Source: Phoronis australis (lineage: Eukaryota > Phoronida > Phoronidae). Taken from it: a stretch of DNA of 23,868 nt. Shown here in pieces: positions 17,851 to 23,868 of the stretch. The position numbers were made by a program, and so were the translations under genes. The notes under the pieces are model-generated. The model was not told where the DNA came from, searched no databases, and worked only from the letters and a program-made list of their open reading frames with translations. The first letter of the stretch is position 1; every line of letters begins with the position of its first letter. Location: contig NMRA01000890.1 of the NCBI GenBank assembly GCA_002633005.1, positions 1-23,868 on the forward strand, given 5' to 3'.

Positions 17851-17939
17851 AAAAATGGAGATCTTACAACAATGTCCTGGCCAGAGCCTTCAAAGGGTAA
17901 ACCATGCATGGAGACTGAGCTATCAAAAGTTCTCTTGAA
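17851..17939 (+). repeat. Dispersed repeat, copy 1 (inverted partner at 21165)
   Basis: About 90 bases match the reverse complement of 21165-21259 at roughly four positions in five. Blocks include AACAATGTCCTG, CTCAAAGGGTAA/TTCAAAGGGTAA and TTCTCTTGAA. Both copies keep one open frame with TTMS.P.PSKGKP in common, so a coding origin is possible though unproven. Confidence 0.65.
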
Positions 17940-18321
17940 TTTTGTTCCTGATCCACCAGTTTTTTTTCCTTTTCTCGGATGTCCCCGGCTACAGCGAGGA
18001 CACCCGTGACCATAAGTGTTAGGTGGTGTCATTCTTTATACAAACACTGGATGTCGGCCGGCTTTGATTACATTCTGGGATCTGAGTGCCTCTGGCGGTT
18101 TAAGGGATTTTGGTTCAAAGAGTGGATCATTGAGCTATGGATGAAATGGTGACGAAAATTTGTAATAAAAACAAACATGCATGGAGTAAAATTAGCAAAT
18201 ACTAAAAATGCAAGAAATGAATGAAATTACTGACGAGGCTCAGGTTGCCATGAATTCTCATGATGATCAAGTGAAAGTGAATCATATCCTTTTTTCATTG
18301 AACTCTGGCAAAAGGAATAAT

Positions 18322-18670
18322 TGTTACATAATAGTTCCTGTGAGAAGTGACCTCATCATTTCAATGTTATTGTATTAGTGCATCTGGTTGGCTGGTAAAC
18401 AAGTCACTTTCCATATATGGCATGCCAGGACGAGATTGTGGAATTCCATTCATAAAAGTTTACTATTTGTGCTGACGTCACAGGAACTGACTCAAACACA
18501 CCCAAAACCCACACATATTTTGAGTTGCTATATATACTGTAGTTAGAGCCAATAAACTTTGTGTGTTCTTATAGCCTTCAATCGATGTAGTCAGTTTTTA
18601 TCTCCATCTAGCTAGCAACGAACCTGTTAGACTCCACAGCAGTCTACAACCTCAGCAAATACCCCACACA
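18322..18670 (+). mobile_element. Possible solo LTR or LTR remnant
   Basis: The stretch can be read from TGTTACATAA to ..CCCCACACA. Inside it a CRE (TGACGTCA, 18473-18480), a TATATATA (18529-18536) and an AATAAA (18551-18556) follow in the compressed order seen in many LTR retrotransposons. No target-site duplication, second LTR or clear primer-binding site is seen. It may instead be a small promoter-like intergenic region. Confidence 0.28.
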
Positions 18671-19681
18671 GGTCGCGGGCGACTAATACAAGAAACTTGG
18701 ACAATTTGCGTTGAACGGTTTATAGACTTTATAACTCATTTGGTATAAATACCAAGCTTGCAAAATTATACAGTACATATTTTAAATGCAGAAGGATGTG
18801 ATACTGGAGAAGGCTTCAATTAAAATCAATCGGTGCAATGCGCCATCGCGCAACCCAGTTACAAAGGATTCAAGACATTTTAGTTACAATGACGTTTCAC
18901 TTATATTTATACATCTGTACAACAAAACATTTCTGCAACAAAAATGTGCGAGTCACGGTAATTAAAATGGAGAAGGTATTAATATTTTACTGACTTGAGC
19001 CATCTCAGATAGTGACGACAGGGCGCGAAAAAATAAAGGTGTTTTAGGTATGGCCTAAAATGTTTCGGAGATCTAAAATAATTTACCCCACTCGCGTTGA
19101 ATCTGTCGAGGGAAATACGGCCATGAAATAAAGTTTTCCGTATTCACCTCCCGCACTACTTTAACAGCGACCTCTGACACGGAAAGTTCAAAAGGTAGGT
19201 CAATGTCGACTCGACGTCTTAAGCCGGTTCGATCATAAAACTTTCCGAATATAGTTTAAAGTAATACAGTTGCAACCGTGTAACTAGCACTCCACATGCA
19301 TCCAGGTCCTAAACGTATAATCTGGAACAAAACTGTTTATTATGAGACACTTCTGTCTCAGTTGCTGAATAGTATATCGTCTGCAACTCAGGCGCTGATT
19401 CCTGCAAGTTGGAAATTAAAATATCAAATATTGTTGTTTTTTAACTATTTCCAGGAGATGTTACAAGTTCACTGCTCAGTTGCCGTTGTTTTTATCTTTG
19501 CTACCAAGAAATAAATCGTTACTTTTAAAACTGTTTCTTTTTCAAGAGAAAACATGCAACCTAGCGCGCAAGTATATACATATAGGATGTGATCCGCCAT
19601 GTGAACAGTCTGGATGAAGTATTTGAAAAATCTGCCGAAAAATTGCAAGAAACTCACGAATTCGAAGCGCATAGGATAAAT
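18671..19681. other. Intergenic sequence, nothing firmly recognised
   Basis: A short open frame at 19296-19514 (+) has no domain. A slightly more GC-rich stretch at 19000-19230 has no coding frame or repeat partner in the window. Confidence 0.4.
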
Positions 19682-19794
19682 ACAAAACGTACCTCGATTG
19701 GCGTACATGAAGTAATATCCCACTCGACCTTATTCCGCGTATAGACCTCCACCTTCGATATCACTTCATGTACGCCACTCTCGGTACGTTTTGT
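19682..19794. repeat. Inverted repeat with 38-bp arms
   Basis: The left arm 19682-19719 (ACAAAACGTACC...GGCGTACATGAAGT.ATATC) and right arm 19757-19794 are reverse complements apart from about four positions, with a 37-base spacer. It could be a foldback element, a short MITE or a transcribed hairpin. No target-site duplication is obvious. Confidence 0.85.
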
Positions 19795-19933
19795 GCATGT
19801 CTTTCGTAAAAGAGTACGATTCAAATCTCATTGAGCACTACAGCAATTGCAAATGTCATCAAACCAGTCTCTCTACTCTGGGAATAAAATTATAGTACTA
19901 ATTATTGTAAATGTTATGACAATTTTCCTACAG
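19795..19933. other. Spacer before the decayed coding stretch
   Basis: No feature is seen except a good splice-acceptor-like ATTTTCCTACAG ending at 19933. Confidence 0.3.
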
Positions 19934-20802
19934 GGAGTGCAACCAAATTTGGAAGATGCGAGTGTTGTGGTGCCGTTTGAAGACTGATGTGATGCAAGGT
20001 CCGACACAGTTCCTAAATTTCCTCTTTGGAACCTCACCCTTCAGCTGGAGCTGGCTGTGATGGTGTATGTGAGATTGACACCTTGTACGTGAGACCGCCT
20101 TCATGCAACTGTATATAGAGGCCCTCTCCGAGATGACCCTTGGTTCTTCGCCCTGGATCTTACATACTGTATTGCTCGGCATGGGTGCCGATCCAACTAC
20201 GATACAGGATATCACTGACGCAACTCCATGCTTAGTTTCTAAAGGGAAACTTTATCGTCAAGAAGTCAAACCGTGCATTCTCCGTGGTAGCTATTGAACA
20301 GGACCATGAGTAGAACAGTGCTTCGTCAAAGAGAGGCGGTGCCGTCGGACTGACGGAAACTGTGCAGCTCTTCGCCGATGGATGGTGAGTGGTCCTGGGA
20401 TGACTAGTTTAATTCGGGAATGAGATGGATCAACTAAGAGAAGAAGCAAGACACAGATGGACGTCACCATGATCGAACAAGAAAGAAATGCACAAATGGC
20501 AGTTGCCCAAGATATGCAATTGCTGAGCCAATGAATAGAAGAGATGAACACGCTCTATGAATGCTGCAGTGATCTCCATGTCTGGAACAACAGACACGTT
20601 GTGGACACGACAGGTGCAGACAAGACGCCTGGTGGAGCATAATCTGGAAATCCTACCACAAGCATCAGAAGCTTCCAAGGATGTGTCTGCAAGAACGGCT
20701 GCGGAAGGCGCTAAAATAGATATAAGTCATCTCTACACTGTGCAGCTCTTTGTAAAAGTTGTGCAGTGTTCCATTACGACGTGGCGCACAGAGAAGAGCT
20801 AA
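19934..20802 (+). pseudogene. Unidentified decayed coding sequence
   Basis: The composition rises in GC and becomes codon-like. One + frame from 19934 reads to 20215 with only two breaks, both TGA (19985-19987 and 20090-20092), and then a third TGA at 20216-20218. Further on, three successive frames carry Glu/Gln/Arg-rich coiled-coil-like pieces (DQLREEARHRW, then MIEQERNAQMAVAQDMQLL, then a segment ending at the stop at 20802). This looks like one ancient ORF broken by stops and frameshifts. No domain is recognised. A Gag-like structural protein of a retroelement or a lost host gene would both fit. Confidence 0.4.
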
Positions 20803-21164
20803 TCAGTATGCGTTTGGGCACAATTTCAATCTTACGGATTTGCAATAAGACTACATGTATAACGAGCGCTTATGCCTGCCTCTGCTTCCTAAAATAACAG
20901 AGGAAATAATTTTGCGTTGTTAGGCAAAATTCACAAAACGTAACTTTAAGGTTTACTGTTATTACAATGTACATATTTGCTTAAGAAGACACGCTTGGTT
21001 TAAGCCCCATAATTAGACACATTAGACTGGGCTGTAGGAAGCCGGAAGGGGGCCGGGGGCAAGTGGTCCCCCAAAAAGTTGCAGGCGTCAGTGTTAAACT
21101 AATATAGGCGTGGGTCCGAAGACAGTCAACAAATGAAAGCCTGCGATACTGATAATAGAGACAG
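20803..21164. other. Intergenic sequence with a G-rich patch
   Basis: GGAAGGGGGCCGGGGGCAAG around 21042-21061 is a local G-rich run in AT-rich DNA. Otherwise nothing is recognised. Confidence 0.4.
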
Positions 21165-21259
21165 TTCAAGAGAACATTTCAAGTAACACCTCAGCATCAA
21201 TGTATGGCTTACCCTTTGAGGGCCCTGGGCAGGACATTGTTGTTAGGCTCTCCGTTTTT
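21165..21259 (-). repeat. Dispersed repeat, copy 2 (inverted partner of 17851)
   Basis: This is the reverse-complement match to 17851-17939. Read on the minus strand it keeps the open frame with LTTMSCPGPSKGKP. Confidence 0.65.
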
Positions 21260-21359
21260 GTAGCATACATGATAGGTCTTCTATACCACTTGATATCGTG
21301 AACTTTTACATTCATACATGTATTTCGAAAAATGACAAAAATTTGCAAAGCGAGTACCT

Positions 21360-21905
21360 TTGCGGAATAAATTATCTTCCTGAATTTTTGAGTTCAATAA
21401 TACAATTTTGCAAACGCAAAACTATATCTTTCAAGAGGCCCTACTCTACCAAGGGATAACGGAGACAATTGTCACTCTATTTTTTCGTTTTTTCTTTTAA
21501 TCGTAAAACTCATGAGAAAATTTGATTCAATGACCGACAAGACTAATTTCTGCGAATCTTTCTGATTTTTGAAAATATAGATCTTTTGATATTTAGGGGC
21601 CCAGCCCTTGAAAGGGGTCATTGTTGGCATTTAAGTGCCCACCATTTTCGTGTCTTTATTGCCAAATTCTTAAGGGCCCCTCAAAGAAGGGGTCCAATGT
21701 TAGAATCGATTACCTCTATTTTCATGTTTTTCTTGAAATCATATAACCAGCTTTCATGTTGAGGAAAGTCACTTCTTGCAGGGAATGTAATAAACTATCA
21801 CTTTCTTTTTTCAAGTTTAATGATGTTCATCCTTTCATCTTAGGTGTACTATTTCAAACGGGACACTCCCTCCGTTGGAAAATCCGAGGGAAATGTTACT
21901 TTGTC
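21360..21905 (+). repeat. Dispersed ~520-bp repeat, copy 1
   Basis: This is collinear with 23345-23868. Strong blocks are CAATTTTGCAAACGCAAAACT / AAATTTTGCGACTGCAAAACT, ATATTTAGGGGCCC, CAAATTCTTA, TTTAATGATGTT and CCTTTCAT. The + strand open frame 21844-22053 starts inside it and is not matched as protein in copy 2, so it is not called a gene. Confidence 0.75.
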
Positions 21906-22053
21906 CCTGTATACATGTAAATTCGACACTGACAAATATTTGCAAGTAGAGCTTGAGATTCCAAATTCACCAAAAACACAAAAAATTATGCACAGCACAA
22001 CAGTATTAACTTCATGTGACAGAAATAACCAAAACATGTGGAAAATAGAATAG

Positions 22054-22969
22054 GATTGAACGCCTAGAAAAGTTGAAATTTTAAAGAACGTCAAGACCAC
22101 TCTTTGTGAATTACACAAAAGACTATCTCCGATGTTTTGAGTCATTTCACATTACAACCCCTACAGATGAGCACAGAAACTTTATATTGTCTCTTGTATT
22201 TTTGACCATTTCACTTCCACTTAAAACCAAGCTAGACTAAGAAAAATAACTAGATTAGTGTGCTTAAATTTCAAAAACCTAAATCGAAAAAGAAGATTTA
22301 CTCCTTAACTTGGAAAGGTTCTGTGCATTTCCTTGAATTCTTTTCTTTCCAGCAATATTGCGCAATGAATTTTAACTTTTCTTTGTTCTTCACTGAAAAG
22401 TGAATCGTTTCCTTGCCCGTCGAGTGCATACTACGTAGACGGAGCACGTCGTGACTGACTGGTGTAAGCATGGAGTATGCCTGCGCAGAATCTCACATAT
22501 CCACGGGCACTGAATTTGAACTCCAAGCGTTGAAGTGTGTACATTTTGGGACACACTCAATATCGTTTTCTGTAACCACCAGAACCTTGTCTACCGGCCG
22601 TGTTTCAAGAAAGGATTCTGATACGGTCCCAAAGGCACTTTACCAGGGACCTCAGGACCTCCCCTTTTCAAAAATTTCCTTCAAAAATGGAAATAATAAA
22701 ACGAATTTTCCCCAAACTGGAACATAATAAAACGAATTTTGACCTTAGAGCCAGCGCAGAAAGATAGGTACGAGCTAAGCTGCCTGTCTCAAGCGACTCA
22801 TATCTGAGCTGACCAGCGCTAGTAGGCAGTTATCGAATTTTATATTTTCACACTGTCTGTTAGATCTAAGCTACAATACTTGTTGACAGATGTAGCTCCC
22901 AGCTACATGTACCCGTCAGTGCGCTGGTTCAAGACTCAGTCTTTCCGTGAAACTTAGTTGATTGGTTAC
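22054..22969. other. Intergenic sequence, only small repeats
   Basis: A short direct repeat ATAATAAAACGAATTTT occurs twice near 22692 and 22727. An 8-bp stem ATGTAGCT-CCC-AGCTACAT lies at 22890-22908. An 85-codon + frame at 22470-22727 has no domain. Confidence 0.4.
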
Positions 22970-23344
22970 TCAAATCATGATGGGAATGCCTCGCCCCACC
23001 ACCCCATCAACACTTATGGCGGATGTGTTGGGAATCTCAGTACACCGTTTTGGCATCACTTTGAGGGGGTTGGCGAAAGGAAGGGGGTAGTTTAGCAAAG
23101 CCGAGTTGGTTTGTGCCCCTTCCCCCCAATAGTTTTTGCTTTCCCACAAGCCTGTTATATAGTGTATGTTATCATGTACAGGAAGTGCAGCTGAGGGGCC
23201 AGCAGGAAAAATACTGATATAGTGCTGAGGAGATGAACGCTTTGGTAGATCCGAAATAATGCACGGATCGTCTAAACGCACTTGAAAACGGTCACGTAAA
23301 GATTCGTGCATTATATTTCGAAAAAACAAAAAAAAATAAAAGCG
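22970..23344. other. Intergenic sequence with an unsupported minus-strand ORF
   Basis: A 119-codon minus-strand open frame (22970-23329) covers most of this interval. It includes a G/C-rich purine tract that reads as GLWESKNYWGEG. I recognise no domain and see no splice partner or promoter. Confidence 0.3.
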
Positions 23345-23868
23345 AAGCTATTGAGGAGCGTATTAATTTACTTGATTTTTAATTTCAATAAGTCAAAATT
23401 TTGCGACTGCAAAACTGTATTTTTCCAAAGACCCCTCTCCGGCAAGAAATAACAGAAACAACTGCTGCATTTTTCTCAATTTTTGTATCACTTGATGCCC
23501 TGGCAGATATCATCAATTGCTGCACATTTCTTGATTTTTGAAAATATTGATAATTTCATATTTAGGGGCCCCACCCTTGAAGGAGGCTATTGATGACATT
23601 CAAGTAGCCACCCTTTCTATGTCTTTGTTGACAAATTCTTAGGGGTCTGTCTCACTGATATATAGAGAGCCCAATGTTGAACTTGATTACGTCTAGTTTC
23701 ATGTTTTGCGAAATCGTTGCAACTGACTTTCATGTTGAAGAGGGTCATTTCCTGCACCGTCTTGTGACCACACGCCGGTGGAATGAGTTTAATGATGTTT
23801 AGCCTTTCATAATTAAGTTGTCCCATTTCAGACAGTACCCTCTCTCGGTGGAGCAGTTCGGGATATGT
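23345..23868 (+). repeat. Dispersed ~520-bp repeat, copy 2 (runs off the end)
   Basis: This is the direct-orientation partner of 21360-21905, about 1980 bases downstream. The match still holds at the window edge (CCCTCTCTCGGTGGAGCAGT against CACTCCCTCCGTTGGAAAAT), so the element continues beyond the window. Confidence 0.75.

Noticed and set aside
21844-22053. 69-codon + strand ORF
   Set aside because: Its first part lies in the dispersed repeat, and the frame is not conserved in the second copy at the window end.
22970-23329. 119-codon minus-strand ORF
   Set aside because: Long for this DNA, but no domain, no splice context and an odd low-complexity middle. It stays unproven without a protein search or transcripts.

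Overview
This window looks like intron-rich, AT-rich DNA from a metazoan invertebrate. Long introns have GT/AG borders that keep frame. There are remnants of a non-LTR retrotransposon, a tRNA-like SINE head, minisatellites, CA/TA microsatellites and many diverged dispersed repeats. The motif TACATGTA and close variants recur, which is common in marine invertebrates such as amphioxus, hemichordates and molluscs. The lineage cannot be fixed from the window; a marine invertebrate, perhaps a non-vertebrate deuterostome, is an inference.

The one gene assembled with good support is on the + strand (about 1390-15925). It has five coding exons: 1442-1471, 2179-2360, 2901-3166, 3717-3884 and 14572-15053. 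Their splice phases match at every junction and give 375 codons plus stop. The predicted product has a short signal peptide, an unrecognised N-terminal beta-rich region, one thrombospondin type 1 repeat (TSP1) and a C-terminal TLDc domain. Most characterised TLDc proteins (OXR1, NCOA7, TBC1D24, MEAK7) are intracellular, so a secreted TSP1-TLDc protein is the main point of interest here. A TATA-like box and an initiator-like site sit upstream of exon 1. A poly(A) signal lies about 850 bases after the stop.

Region by region: 1-1350 holds no supported gene. 1360-3900 holds the promoter and the first four exons, with a 27-bp minisatellite in intron 2. Positions 3885-14571 form one 10.7-kb intron full of repeats: a dispersed repeat in two copies, a duplicated foldback element, a SINE head, a paired AP-1 palindrome, a 28-bp minisatellite, an alternating composite repeat array and a 116-bp tandem duplication. 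14572-15925 is the TLDc exon and 3' UTR.

The rest, 15930-23868, is mostly repeats and decayed sequence. It contains a possible minus-strand terminal exon, a compound microsatellite at the tail of a LINE remnant, an inverted repeat pair, an LTR-like segment, a 38-bp-arm hairpin, an unidentified decayed coding stretch and two copies of a ~520-bp repeat, the second running off the end of the window.
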